This document shows positions 16,881 through 25,561 of a DNA stretch of 39,169 nt, piece by piece (position 1 is the stretch's first letter; each line of letters starts with the position of its first letter). The notes beneath the pieces were generated by a model. The model was not told where the DNA came from, did not search any database, and saw only the letters and a program-made list of their open reading frames with translations. Location: positions 1 through 39,169 of the forward strand of contig CAZNQD010000016.1 in the NCBI GenBank assembly GCA_964575345.1. The letters run 5' to 3'. This DNA comes from UBA1402 sp964575345. Its GTDB lineage: Bacteria; Bacteroidota; Bacteroidia; Bacteroidales; UBA1402. The position numbers and the translations under genes are program-made.

Positions 16881-18779
16881 ATGAACAGACAGCTTTTAAC
16901 GAAAACAATCATTATGTGCCTGATTGGCCTGATGACTGGATGTAACGTTCCCAAAGCCCCGGGCTTCGAAATAGGAGACAAACAATTCCTGCTCAATGGA
17001 GAAGCCTTTGTGATTAAGGCTGCCGAAATACACTACACTCGTATTCCCAGGCCCTACTGGGAACATCGCATCAAAATGAGTAAAGCTTTGGGCATGAACT
17101 CTATATGTTTGTATATTTTTTGGAATATACACGAACAGCAACCCGGAGTTTTCGATTTCGAAGGGCAGAACGATGTGGCTGAATTTTGCCGCATGGCGCA
17201 AAAAGAAGGCATGTACGTCATAGTAAGGCCCGGGCCCTATGTTTGTGCAGAATGGGAGATGGGAGGCCTGCCCTGGTGGCTGCTCAAAAAAGAAGGCATA
17301 GCCCTGCGTTCGCAAGATCCTTATTACCTGGAAAGGGTGGAAATTTTCATGAACGAAGTGGGCCGTCAGCTGGCCGATCTGCAAATAAACAGGGGTGGTA
17401 ATATCATCATGGTGCAGGTAGAAAACGAATTCGGATCCTACGGCACCGACAAACCCTATGTGGAGGATATCCGCGATATGGTAAGGGCTGCCGGCTTCAC
17501 CGATGTGCCTTTGTTTCAGTGCGACTGGAATTCCAATTTTAAAAACAATGCCCTGGACGATTTGTTGTGGACCATCAATTTCGGTACAGGCGCCAACATA
17601 GATAATCAATTTCGTGAGCTGAAACGCCTGCGTCCCAATACTCCGCTCATGTGCAGCGAATTCTGGTCAGGCTGGTTCGACCGTTGGGGCAGCCCGCACG
17701 AAACCCGCAGCGCCGGAGAATTGGTCAAAGGCATGCAGGAAATGCTCGAAAAAAACATCTCCTTCAGCCTCTATATGGCACACGGGGGAACCACCTTCGG
17801 CCACTGGACAGGCGCAAATTCACCTCCTTACGCCTCGTGGTGCAGTTCCTACGATTACGATGCACCCATCAACGAAGCCGGACAGGCCACCGAAAAATTT
17901 TACGCGGTACGCGAATTGTTGGCACAATACAGCGACAAAGCTCTGCCCAAAGTGCCCAAAGCCTTGCCGATGATAGAAATTCCGCAATTTGAACTGAATC
18001 AGACAGCAGCTTTGTTCCAAAATCTGCCCGAGCCCATACTGACGGAACAGATACGTCCAATGGAATTTTTCGATCAGGGTTACGGCAGCATATTGTACAG
18101 GACCACCCTGCCTGCAGGAACTGCAGGCCGTAAACTTATAGTGGAAGAGGTACACGACTGGGCTGTCGTTTATGTGGACGGGAAACGCCTGGGCACCCTC
18201 GATCGCCGTAAAGCCGAAAAAATACTGGAATTACCGGCAACCGAAAAGGAAGCCGTACTGGACATTCTGGTCGAGAATATGGGACGGGTCAATTATTCCA
18301 AAACCATACACGACTATAAAGGCATTACCCGCCAGGTTTCGGTACAGGAAGGCAATAACCGGCAAGATCTCACCGGCTTCCGGGTGTATCGTATTCCTGT
18401 TGAGGATGCCTTATCCGGCAGGCTGCAATTTGTTGAGCGAACCCAAAACTGCGATATGCCAGCCTATTATAAAGGCTCATTCAACCTCGACAAAACCGGT
18501 GATGTGTACATCGACATGCAAAACTGGAGCAAAGGCCTGGTCTGGATAAACGGATACGCCATAGGCCGTTTCTGGGAAATAGGGCCTCAACAGACCTTGT
18601 TTGTGCCGGGTTGTTGGCTCAACAAAGGCCGGAACGAAATTATTGTGTTCGAGTTGCAGAGCCCCGGCAAGCCTGTTATAAGCGGAATTACAACTCCTGT
18701 CCTGGATAAGTTGCGTTCCGACGAAGAAATACTGGAACGCAACAAAGTTGCCAATCCTGACGAGAGTGGTTATTTTTAA
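16881..18779 (+). CDS. Glycoside hydrolase family 35 beta-galactosidase, lipoprotein
   Basis: This is a retaining exo-beta-galactosidase predicted to be anchored in the envelope. I chose the ATG at 16881 over an in-frame GTG 33 bases upstream because it is followed directly by a lipoprotein signal (IIMCLIGLMTGC), giving 632 residues. The GH35 TIM barrel is clear: AEIHYTRIPRPYWEHRIKM near residue 45, FWNIHEQQPGVFDFEG near residue 80, and VRPGPYVCAEWEMGGLPWWL near residue 115. The acid/base Glu is in QVENEFGSYG near residue 181 and the nucleophile Glu is in CSEFWSGWFDRWG near residue 258. Beta-sandwich domains with jelly-roll motifs (WSKGLVWINGYAIGRFWEIGPQQ, split by a few residues) complete the protein. 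It is followed after five bases by the NfeD gene. Placement at the head of a glycan synthesis run is unusual; it may act in glycan turnover or simply be co-regulated. Confidence 0.94.
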   Translation: MNRQLLTKTIIMCLIGLMTGCNVPKAPGFEIGDKQFLLNGEAFVIKAAEIHYTRIPRPYWEHRIKMSKALGMNSICLYIFWNIHEQQPGVFDFEGQNDVAEFCRMAQKEGMYVIVRPGPYVCAEWEMGGLPWWLLKKEGIALRSQDPYYLERVEIFMNEVGRQLADLQINRGGNIIMVQVENEFGSYGTDKPYVEDIRDMVRAAGFTDVPLFQCDWNSNFKNNALDDLLWTINFGTGANIDNQFRELKRLRPNTPLMCSEFWSGWFDRWGSPHETRSAGELVKGMQEMLEKNISFSLYMAHGGTTFGHWTGANSPPYASWCSSYDYDAPINEAGQATEKFYAVRELLAQYSDKALPKVPKALPMIEIPQFELNQTAALFQNLPEPILTEQIRPMEFFDQGYGSILYRTTLPAGTAGRKLIVEEVHDWAVVYVDGKRLGTLDRRKAEKILELPATEKEAVLDILVENMGRVNYSKTIHDYKGITRQVSVQEGNNRQDLTGFRVYRIPVEDALSGRLQFVERTQNCDMPAYYKGSFNLDKTGDVYIDMQNWSKGLVWINGYAIGRFWEIGPQQTLFVPGCWLNKGRNEIIVFELQSPGKPVISGITTPVLDKLRSDEEILERNKVANPDESGYF

Positions 18780-18784
18780 ATTTT

Positions 18785-20188
18785 ATGAAAGCCGGGAATT
18801 TTCTTTTACTGAGCATCCTGCTCTTCGGCCTGTTTAGCTCTTATGCAGCAGACAGCCTGGTCGGTCGTAAACTGGTTTATCAGATCGATTTACGCGATGA
18901 CGTCAACAGTTTTACCTGGATGCAGATTCAGAAAGGTTTCACTCTGGCCGAAGCCGAAGGGGCGTCTTTGATTCTGCTGAATATGAATACTTATGGCGGA
19001 GAAGTTCTGTATGCCGATTCCATACGCACCCGCATTCTGAATACCGAAATACCCGTTTGTGTGTTTATCGATAACAACGCCGCATCGGCCGGAGCCCTGA
19101 TCTCCATTGCCTGTGATAAAATCTTTATGCGCACCGGAGCTACTATTGGGGCTTCGACGGTAGTGAATCAGAGTGGCGAAGTGGCTCCGGACAAATTTCA
19201 GTCCTACATGCGCGGCATCATAAGGGCAACTGCCGAATCTCAGGGCAAGGACACCCTCATAGCCGGGGGTGACACTACCTATGCATGGAAACGTGATCCC
19301 AGGATTGCCGAAGCCATGGTAGATCCCGATGTGGAAATTCCCGGTGTAATCGAAAAAGGCAAAGTACTCACTTTTACGGCTACCGAAGCCTTGCAAAATA
19401 AGTATTGCGATGCCATAGTCCAAAGCAAGGAGGAAATTCTGGAAACACATTACGGATACAGCGATTACGAACTGAAAGTGTTTCGGGCCAGCCTCAAGGA
19501 CAAAATATCAGGCCGTCTTATGGGGACTGCCCTGCGGGCGATACTCATCATGATTATTGTAGCGGGCATCTGGTTTGAGCTTCAATCGCCCGGTATAGGT
19601 TTTCCCAGCATTGCAGCCGGAGTCGCCGCCATTTTATATTTTGCCCCTCTCTACCTGGACGGCCTGGTGCAGTATTGGGAAATCATACTGTTTGTGGCCG
19701 GGGTGATACTGATCTTTTTGGAAATCTTCGTGATTCCCGGTTTCGGTGTAGCAGGCATTTTAGGCATACTGTCAGTGCTGTTGGGCCTGAGTTTTGCCTT
19801 GGTCGACAACACCGGCCTGAGTTTCGACTTCAAAGGCCTGGAAATGTTAGACGAAGCCTTGGTGTTAGTAATACTCAGCATGCTGGCCGCTTTTTTTATT
19901 TCGCTCTGGTTGACCTCCAGAATAGGTGTAGGCAAGGGCCTTTTCAGACATCTGGCTTTGGAATCGGTGCAGGAAAAAGAAGCCGGTTATGTGGCTGTAC
20001 CCACCACAGATAAAAGCATCATTGGCAAGACAGGCCTGGCCGCCACCGATCTGAGGCCTTCGGGCAAAGTCCGCATCGGGGACGTATTGTACGATGCCGT
20101 CGCTGAATTTGGTTACATCGAAAAGGGAAAAGAAATTAAGGTAACCCGATTAGAGAATGCCCAATTTTATGTGGAGGAACTGAAATGA
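18785..20188 (+). CDS. NfeD-family membrane serine protease (long form)
   Basis: This 467-residue membrane protein has a signal segment, an N-terminal ClpP/crotonase-like protease domain (about residues 30-230), four or five membrane segments (about 245-385) and a C-terminal NfeD OB-fold domain (about 400-465). NTYGGEVLYADSIRTRIL precedes the nucleophile Ser in NNAASAGALISIA (about residue 101). A candidate general-base Lys lies in EVAPDKFQSYMR (about residue 137), consistent with the Ser-Lys dyad of long NfeD proteases. The OB fold has GKTGLAATDLRPSGKVRIGD and EGKEI-like EKGKEIKVTR near the end. Long NfeD proteins usually neighbour an SPFH/stomatin (FloA-like) gene. None is present here; kdsB follows with a four-base overlap. 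A role in membrane protein quality control is inferred from the family. Confidence 0.9.
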   Translation: MKAGNFLLLSILLFGLFSSYAADSLVGRKLVYQIDLRDDVNSFTWMQIQKGFTLAEAEGASLILLNMNTYGGEVLYADSIRTRILNTEIPVCVFIDNNAASAGALISIACDKIFMRTGATIGASTVVNQSGEVAPDKFQSYMRGIIRATAESQGKDTLIAGGDTTYAWKRDPRIAEAMVDPDVEIPGVIEKGKVLTFTATEALQNKYCDAIVQSKEEILETHYGYSDYELKVFRASLKDKISGRLMGTALRAILIMIIVAGIWFELQSPGIGFPSIAAGVAAILYFAPLYLDGLVQYWEIILFVAGVILIFLEIFVIPGFGVAGILGILSVLLGLSFALVDNTGLSFDFKGLEMLDEALVLVILSMLAAFFISLWLTSRIGVGKGLFRHLALESVQEKEAGYVAVPTTDKSIIGKTGLAATDLRPSGKVRIGDVLYDAVAEFGYIEKGKEIKVTRLENAQFYVEELK

Positions 20189-20928
20189 GATTTTTAGGAT
20201 TGATTCCGGCCCGTTATGCGTCGAGCCGTTTTCCCGGCAAGCCCCTGGTGCAAATCAAAAACAAACCCATGATACAGTGGGTATATGAGCAGGCTCGTCC
20301 CTGGGTGGACGAGCTCTGGGTTTGCACAGACGACGAGCGTATTTTTAGGGCTGTGGAGTCATTTGGCGCCAAAGTCATCATGACTTCTTCTACCCACCGC
20401 AGCGGTACCGACCGTTGTGCGGAAGCATCATCCAGGCTGGGAGGTGATTTTGAGGTGGTAATAAACATACAGGGCGATGAACCGTATATTCAGGGGGAAC
20501 AAATACAAGCCTTGAAGGCCTGTTTCAGCAAACCCGAAACCGAAATAGCTACTTTGGTCAAGGCTTTTAAAACAGAAGACGGCTTGCAAGCTCTCCTGAA
20601 TCCCAATTCACCCAAAGTGGTACTGAATCCGCAGGGCGAGGCTATTTACTTCAGCCGTTCGGTGATCCCTTACCTTCGGAATTTTCCGCAAAGTCAGTGG
20701 CTCGAAAAGAACGTTTTTTACAAACACATAGGCATTTACGCCTACAAAAGAACTGTTTTGGCCAAACTGGCCACGCTCGAAGCTTCTCACCTGGAACAAC
20801 AGGAATCGCTGGAGCAGCTGCGTTGGCTCGAAAACGGGTACAAAATCAGTACAGCCCTGACTCAGGTCGAAAACCAGGCCATAGATACTCCCGAAGATCT
20901 GGAGCGCTTTTTGAAAAATGTAAGATGA
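20185..20928 (+). CDS. kdsB: 3-deoxy-manno-octulosonate cytidylyltransferase (CMP-Kdo synthetase)
   Basis: KdsB activates Kdo with CTP to CMP-Kdo for addition to lipid A, an essential step in LPS inner-core synthesis, in the cytoplasm. The 247-residue length is typical. The N-terminal nucleotide-binding signature is LIPARYASSRFPGKPL. This is followed by VWVCTDDERI-like DELWVCTDDERIFRA, the substrate motif HRSGTDRCAEA near residue 72, and the metal-site region VVINIQGDEPYIQ near residue 92. The later part has YFSRSVIPYLR and HIGIYAYKRTVLAKLA, then LEQQESLEQLRWLENG and the ending AIDTPEDLERF, all conserved in KdsB. It overlaps both neighbours by four bases as ATGA, so it is translated as part of a coupled operon. 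It is the clearest evidence in this window for Kdo-containing LPS. Confidence 0.96.
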   Translation: MRFLGLIPARYASSRFPGKPLVQIKNKPMIQWVYEQARPWVDELWVCTDDERIFRAVESFGAKVIMTSSTHRSGTDRCAEASSRLGGDFEVVINIQGDEPYIQGEQIQALKACFSKPETEIATLVKAFKTEDGLQALLNPNSPKVVLNPQGEAIYFSRSVIPYLRNFPQSQWLEKNVFYKHIGIYAYKRTVLAKLATLEASHLEQQESLEQLRWLENGYKISTALTQVENQAIDTPEDLERFLKNVR

Positions 20929-22208
20929 ACAAGCCGGACGACTTTAGCATCCCGCGCATGGAAAAACAGACTTTTCCGAACGGGATGGATTTATACTATA
21001 AGAAAACCGATGCCGAAGGCTTACTTAAGCTGGATTTGATTATACCTGCGGGCATACAATACCAAAAGCGTCCTCTACTGGCCAGGTTGACAAATTCTCT
21101 TCTCAAAGAGGGCAGCCGCAATATGACTTCGGCTCAGATTGCAGAGCGGTTTGATTATTACGGCGCTTTTATCTATTTTGCCTGTGGTCTGGAGAATGCT
21201 TATGTCAACCTTTTTACGCCCAAAAAATATTTTGGTCCGACTCTGGAACTGCTCAACGAACTTTTGCGTTATCCGGTATTCCCGCAAAAGGAACTGGAAA
21301 TAAGTCTGGAACGCAACCGCCAACAACACCTGATAGATCTCCAGAAAGTGAAAGTCCTGGCTACTATGGAAATACAAAAATGTTTGTTCGGACCGGAACA
21401 TCCCTACGCAAAAAAACTGCAGGGAGAAGATTTTGACAGTTTCGACGCTTCGCTGCTTGCCGAATTTCACCGCCGACATTATTGCGCCGGTCGAAGCATT
21501 GCATTTCTCAGCGGAGAGTTGAGCCGGGAAGATTGCAGACTCCTGGAGCAAACTTTGGGTACCGAGCCCTGGGGCTTATATGGATCTTTAGCCCCGGAGG
21601 AGCCGCCCGTGATACCTCTTGAAGCTCAAAAAATTGTAGTGCCCAAAGCCGACAGCCTGCAGGCTGCCCTGCACTTTTCTATCCCCTTGAAAATGGATAA
21701 GCACCACGAAGATTTCAAAAAACTGAGATTTGCAGACACCCTTCTGGGCGGTTACTTTGGCAGCAGACTCATGAGCAGCCTGCGCGAAGAAAAAGGCTAT
21801 ACCTATGGCATCTCTTCCAACATAAATGCACACCAGAAAACGTCTCATCTGGACATTCGCTGCCAGACCGACGTAAAAAATGCAGACGCTGTGGTGCAGG
21901 GAGTATACGATGAAATCAAAAAACTGCAGGATCAGGAGGTAAGTGCCCGGGAAATGGAGCTGGTTCGCAATTACCTCAACGGTGACTTTGCACGGCTGAT
22001 GGACGGACCTTTTTCACTTTCGGAGATTTATGTACACTCCTGTTCGCTGGGCATTGACGTCGGCTTTTACAAAGAGCAGATGGAAATCATTCAGCAAATT
22101 GAAGCCCGCGAAGTAATGGAACTGGCGCAACGTTACCTGGTTCCGGAAGAATTCTTCGAAGTGCGGGCCGGAGGCAATATTCAGGCTGAAGAAACGTTGA
22201 TTCAATAA
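20925..22208 (+). CDS. M16-family (insulinase-like) protein lacking the zinc-binding motif
   Basis: This 427-residue protein has the two-domain M16 layout. The ATG at 20925 overlaps the kdsB stop; a longer upstream frame inside kdsB is not used. The N-terminal domain is recognisable (TFPNGMDLYYKKTDAEGL, then LLARLTNSLLKEGSRNMTSAQIAERFDYYGA). The segment where active family members carry His-x-x-Glu-His reads LTNSLLKEGS, so the zinc ligands are absent. The C-terminal domain keeps the substrate-binding Arg and Tyr elements (GGYFGSRLMSSLREEKGYTYGIS, separated by a few residues). This fits the inactive subunit of bacterial heterodimeric M16B peptidases, whose partner supplies the zinc site. No partner gene is in the window. 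There is no signal peptide, so it is probably cytoplasmic. Its place between kdsB and glycan genes is unexplained. Confidence 0.85.
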   Translation: MNKPDDFSIPRMEKQTFPNGMDLYYKKTDAEGLLKLDLIIPAGIQYQKRPLLARLTNSLLKEGSRNMTSAQIAERFDYYGAFIYFACGLENAYVNLFTPKKYFGPTLELLNELLRYPVFPQKELEISLERNRQQHLIDLQKVKVLATMEIQKCLFGPEHPYAKKLQGEDFDSFDASLLAEFHRRHYCAGRSIAFLSGELSREDCRLLEQTLGTEPWGLYGSLAPEEPPVIPLEAQKIVVPKADSLQAALHFSIPLKMDKHHEDFKKLRFADTLLGGYFGSRLMSSLREEKGYTYGISSNINAHQKTSHLDIRCQTDVKNADAVVQGVYDEIKKLQDQEVSAREMELVRNYLNGDFARLMDGPFSLSEIYVHSCSLGIDVGFYKEQMEIIQQIEAREVMELAQRYLVPEEFFEVRAGGNIQAEETLIQ

Positions 22209-22239
22209 GCCTGGGAAAGCTTTACAAAAACAGATATAT

Positions 22240-23112
22240 ATGCACAACGAAAGTCCAAAATGCCAGTTACTCCAATTCCCGAAAATCGAAGACGAGCGAG
22301 GTAATCTCTCCTTTTTGGAAGCCGGAAAACAACTGCCTTTTGAGCTGGCCAGAGCCTATTGGATTTACGACGTGCCCGGAGGCGAAAAGCACGGCGGCCA
22401 TGCCTATCACAGCCAGGAAGAATGCCTGATTGCCCTGTCGGGGAGTTTTGATGTGCGGGTTCGTTCCGACAGGGGAGAAGAACTTTATTCCCTGAACCGC
22501 TCCTACCAGGGCTTATACCTGCCTGCCGGTAACTGGCGTTCGCTGGAAAACTTCTCAACCAATGCCCTGGGGCTGGTGTTGTCATCGGGTGTCTACGATC
22601 CGGCTGAATACATTCGGGATTTTGCTGAACTGGAGCAAAGCAGAGCTTTTACAAAAAAGGGAAACTTGTTGCCAACAAACAATAATCCCGGCAAGCAGGT
22701 CTTTTTGGTACAGGATTGCCGCCTGGTGGAATTACCCACCCATCACGACAGGGAGGGCAATCTGACCGCAGTCAACGGCGGGCGGGAATTGCCTTTTGCC
22801 TTGAAACGCTTGTATTACGTCTACGACATTCCCTACGGCAGTCAAAGGGGAGGGCATGCTCACAAGGAGCTGAAACAATGGGTAATAGCAGCCAGTAGTT
22901 GCTTTGATGTACTGCTCGACGACGGCCGGGAACAAAAACGTTTCCGCCTGGACAGGCCCAACCTGGCCCTGGAAATTCCGGCCGGCATCTGGAGGGAAAT
23001 AAGCGGTTTTGCTTCGGGTGCCGTTGTGTTGGTACTGGCTTCGGCAGAGTTCTCCGAAGCCGACTATATTCGTGATTACGAACAATTCTTAGACTTCAGG
23101 TCATGCAATTAG
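22240..23112 (+). CDS. Tandem FdtA/QdtA-type sugar 3,4-ketoisomerase fusion (two cupins)
   Basis: This 290-residue protein is two FdtA/QdtA-like cupin domains in a row (about residues 8-135 and 150-285). FdtA-type enzymes isomerise dTDP-4-keto-6-deoxyglucose to the 3-keto sugar for 3-amino-3,6-dideoxy sugars of O-antigens and S-layers. The domains are plainly duplicates: EDERGNLSFLEAGKQLPFEL against DREGNLTAVNGGRELPFAL, and YWIYDVPGGEKHGGHAY against YYVYDIPYGSQRGGHAHKEL. The second keeps the family His-Ala-His core and following Lys; the first has His-Ala-Tyr and lacks the Lys, so it may be catalytically weakened. Each domain ends with an AEYIRDF or ADYIRDY motif. Single-domain proteins of about 135-150 residues are usual. 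The 3' end overlaps the acyltransferase gene by ten bases. No FdtB-type aminotransferase or dTDP-sugar synthesis gene is in the window. Confidence 0.87.
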   Translation: MHNESPKCQLLQFPKIEDERGNLSFLEAGKQLPFELARAYWIYDVPGGEKHGGHAYHSQEECLIALSGSFDVRVRSDRGEELYSLNRSYQGLYLPAGNWRSLENFSTNALGLVLSSGVYDPAEYIRDFAELEQSRAFTKKGNLLPTNNNPGKQVFLVQDCRLVELPTHHDREGNLTAVNGGRELPFALKRLYYVYDIPYGSQRGGHAHKELKQWVIAASSCFDVLLDDGREQKRFRLDRPNLALEIPAGIWREISGFASGAVVLVLASAEFSEADYIRDYEQFLDFRSCN

Positions 23113-24038
23113 TCCGCTACAATCCAACAATGAAATCCCGGTGGGATAGTTTTGTGGCAGGATCCAAGAACGCCACTTTCTTGTTTTTCAGGGATTACAT
23201 GGATTATCATGCCGATCGCTTCTGCGATCATTCCCTGTTGTTTTACCAAAAGGATCGTCTGTTGGGTTTGTTACCGGGTAATGTGGAGGCTGGTACTTAT
23301 TATTCACATGAGGGACTCACTTACGGCGGTTTTTTATTAGCCTCCACTGCAACGGCCGAGCAAGTGATCGAAATGCTCGATTATACAATAGCCTATTTAA
23401 AGGATCAGGGAATCAAAAGCATGATTTACAAGAGCATTCCCTGGTTTTATCACAAAATACCTGCCGAAGAAGATTTGTATGCTCTCTATCTCAAAAAGGC
23501 TGTATTGGTTTCCCGCAGCCTGTCGTCGACCATACGTTGTGACAGGGCATCAGCTTTTTCGCACGCCCGAAAAGACGGCTTGCGCAAAGCCCGAAAAGCA
23601 GGGCTCATCTGTCGGGAAAGCAAGGATTTGTCCTTATTCTGGCCCATACTGGAACAGAATCTGTGGACAAGACATCATTTAAAACCCGTCCATAACCTGG
23701 ACGAAATCAGGCGACTACATCAGGCTTTTCCCAAAAACATCCGCCTGTTTCTGGCTACAGAAGCAGGAGAGCCTCTGGCCGGCTGCCTGGTGTATGAAAC
23801 AGAAACGACGGCACATATTCAATATATTTCGTCCAATCAGCGGGGCAAAGCCCTCGGAGCGCTTGATTTATTGTTTGAACACCTCATTTTCGAGTGTTTT
23901 AAACACAAAGATTACCTGGATTTTGGTATTTCCACCGACGACGACGGTTTCAAACTCGACAGAGGCCTCTTGTTTCAAAAAGAAGGCTTCGGGGCCAGAG
24001 CCAGTGTTTACGATATTTATGCCCTCACTATAGAATAG
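23103..24038 (+). CDS. GNAT/FemAB-like acyltransferase of a polysaccharide cluster
   Basis: This is a 311-residue cytoplasmic protein of the GNAT/FemAB-like type often found beside FdtA-family genes in Bacteroidota. Characteristic segments are NATFLFFRDYMDYHADRF near residue 24, LLPGNVEAGTYYSHEGLTYG near residue 58, RKDGLRKARKAG near residue 157, and HHLKPVHNLDEIRRL near residue 195. A GNAT-like core lies at about residues 220-300 (AGEPLAGCLVYETETTAHIQY, then LGALDLLFEHLIFE). Such proteins are thought to acylate an amino sugar, as FdtC does with an acetyl-CoA donor, but the donor and acceptor here are unknown. It overlaps the ketoisomerase gene by ten bases and is followed by the flippase gene after 23 bases, where a sugar aminotransferase gene commonly sits in related clusters. 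Confidence 0.75.
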   Translation: MQLVRYNPTMKSRWDSFVAGSKNATFLFFRDYMDYHADRFCDHSLLFYQKDRLLGLLPGNVEAGTYYSHEGLTYGGFLLASTATAEQVIEMLDYTIAYLKDQGIKSMIYKSIPWFYHKIPAEEDLYALYLKKAVLVSRSLSSTIRCDRASAFSHARKDGLRKARKAGLICRESKDLSLFWPILEQNLWTRHHLKPVHNLDEIRRLHQAFPKNIRLFLATEAGEPLAGCLVYETETTAHIQYISSNQRGKALGALDLLFEHLIFECFKHKDYLDFGISTDDDGFKLDRGLLFQKEGFGARASVYDIYALTIE

Positions 24039-24061
24039 TAAAAGCCTCTGCTTGATTTACA

Positions 24062-25561
24062 ATGGAAACCCAGGAATCATCCTATAAACAAATTGTCAAG
24101 TCTACCGGAATTTTTGGTGGATCACAATTGTTCAATATGTTGATCGGTGTGTTCCGAACCAAAGTGGCTGCCGCCCTGCTGGGGCCTCTGGGTGTGGGGC
24201 TGATCAGTATGTATCAGTCCATTATTGACATGATCCGTTCGGTCAGCGACCTGGGCTTGCATTTCAGTTCTGTCAGGGATATGGCTCAGGCTAATGCCGA
24301 CGGCGACCAACAACAAATTAACACTACTGCTTCGGTACTGACCAGATGGATCGTTTTTACGGCCATTTTGGGAGCTCTGCTTTGTATTGTGTTTTCAAAA
24401 CAAATCAGTACGCTGGCTTTTGATGACAGCAGCAAAAGCCTTCAAATCTGCCTGTTGTCTTTTTCTGTATTTGCTCTGACCCTGTCTGCAGGCCAAAAGT
24501 CTGTATTACAGGGTATGCGAAAGATAGCCTATATGGCAAAAGCTTCTGTCCTGGGCAGCCTGGCCGGTTTTGTGGTCGCTTCGCTCTTGTACCTGATACT
24601 GGGGCAGGAGGGCATCGTCCCGGCTCTGTTGGCAGTTGCTTTTCTGAGCCTGCTATTTAGTTGGTGGTACCGACATAAAGTACCCATACAGAAAGTATCT
24701 CTGAGCATCAGGGAAACATACCTGCGAGGAAAGAAAATGGTTGTACTGGGCATGTTTACCATGCTGTCGGGGGTAATCAGCACCCTGACCATGTTGTTGC
24801 TCAAAAGCCAGATTGGGCGTTGGGCCGACCTCGAAACCGTAGGTTTATTCCAGTCTTCCTGGTCTTTGACGGCCATTTATCTTTCAGCTATACTGAGTGC
24901 CATGTCTGCCGATTATTATCCGCGTCTTTGCGAAGTAAGCCGGGATAACGGCAAAATGGTGCGTTATGTGAACGAACAGCTGCGCGTAGTACTTTTGGCA
25001 GCTACACCTTTGGTGGTGGGAATGTTGCTCTTTGCTCCCTGGGTGTTGCATCTGTTTTATTCGGCCAAATTCGTGCCCGCCGAAGGTTTATTGCGCTGGC
25101 AGATTGCCGGCAGTTTTCTCAAAGTGCTGAGCTGGCCCTTTGGGTATATTTTGCTCAGCCGCTCCAGAGGATTGTTGTTTTTATTGACTGAGCTGCTCTG
25201 GCATGGTTCTTACCTGGCTCTCACGTGGCTGCTTTGGGAACCCCTGGGCCTGACCGCTGCCGGTTTGGCCTTTTTGTTGGCCTATGTGTTATACACCCTT
25301 TGTTTGCTCCTGTTGGCCCGTCGCATTTGTGGTTTCAGGATGCAAAGCAGGAACCTGTATTTTTTGGGCTTCTTTCTTTTCTTTGTGCTCTCGGCTTTTT
25401 TGCTGGCCCATGTATTCAATCCTGAACCATGGATCAAATGGCCGCTCTCGGCCCTGCTGTTGCTGGCCTGCAGTTACATTTCTTTGCGGGAACTCAACAG
25501 AATCTGGCCGCTCAAAGACTTGTGGGCAGGCCTGAAAAAACGCATTTCAAAAGATGGCTAA
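24062..25561 (+). CDS. O-antigen/polysaccharide flippase (Wzx family)
   Basis: This 499-residue polytopic membrane protein has about twelve to fourteen hydrophobic segments and belongs to the MOP superfamily of Wzx/PST translocases, which flip lipid-linked repeat units across the inner membrane. The N-terminal start is typical (STGIFGGSQLFNMLIGVFRT, then KVAAALLGPLGVGLISMYQS). A central MLSGVISTLTMLLLKSQIG and the APWVLHLFYSAKFVPA segment fit the Bacteroidota O-antigen translocase family. It overlaps the next glycosyltransferase gene by eight bases. Together with the polyprenyl-phosphate sugar transferase at 7475-8890 it implies a Wzx/Wzy-type pathway. I see no Wzy-like polymerase, so either the glycan is a single repeat or wzy lies elsewhere. 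Confidence 0.9.
   Translation: METQESSYKQIVKSTGIFGGSQLFNMLIGVFRTKVAAALLGPLGVGLISMYQSIIDMIRSVSDLGLHFSSVRDMAQANADGDQQQINTTASVLTRWIVFTAILGALLCIVFSKQISTLAFDDSSKSLQICLLSFSVFALTLSAGQKSVLQGMRKIAYMAKASVLGSLAGFVVASLLYLILGQEGIVPALLAVAFLSLLFSWWYRHKVPIQKVSLSIRETYLRGKKMVVLGMFTMLSGVISTLTMLLLKSQIGRWADLETVGLFQSSWSLTAIYLSAILSAMSADYYPRLCEVSRDNGKMVRYVNEQLRVVLLAATPLVVGMLLFAPWVLHLFYSAKFVPAEGLLRWQIAGSFLKVLSWPFGYILLSRSRGLLFLLTELLWHGSYLALTWLLWEPLGLTAAGLAFLLAYVLYTLCLLLLARRICGFRMQSRNLYFLGFFLFFVLSAFLLAHVFNPEPWIKWPLSALLLLACSYISLRELNRIWPLKDLWAGLKKRISKDG

Noticed and set aside
20697..20924. Upstream extension of the M16-like frame into kdsB with an in-frame GTG
   Set aside because: The extension reads through kdsB in another frame and gives a basic, non-homologous N-terminus. 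The ATG at 20925 overlaps the kdsB stop as in neighbouring genes.
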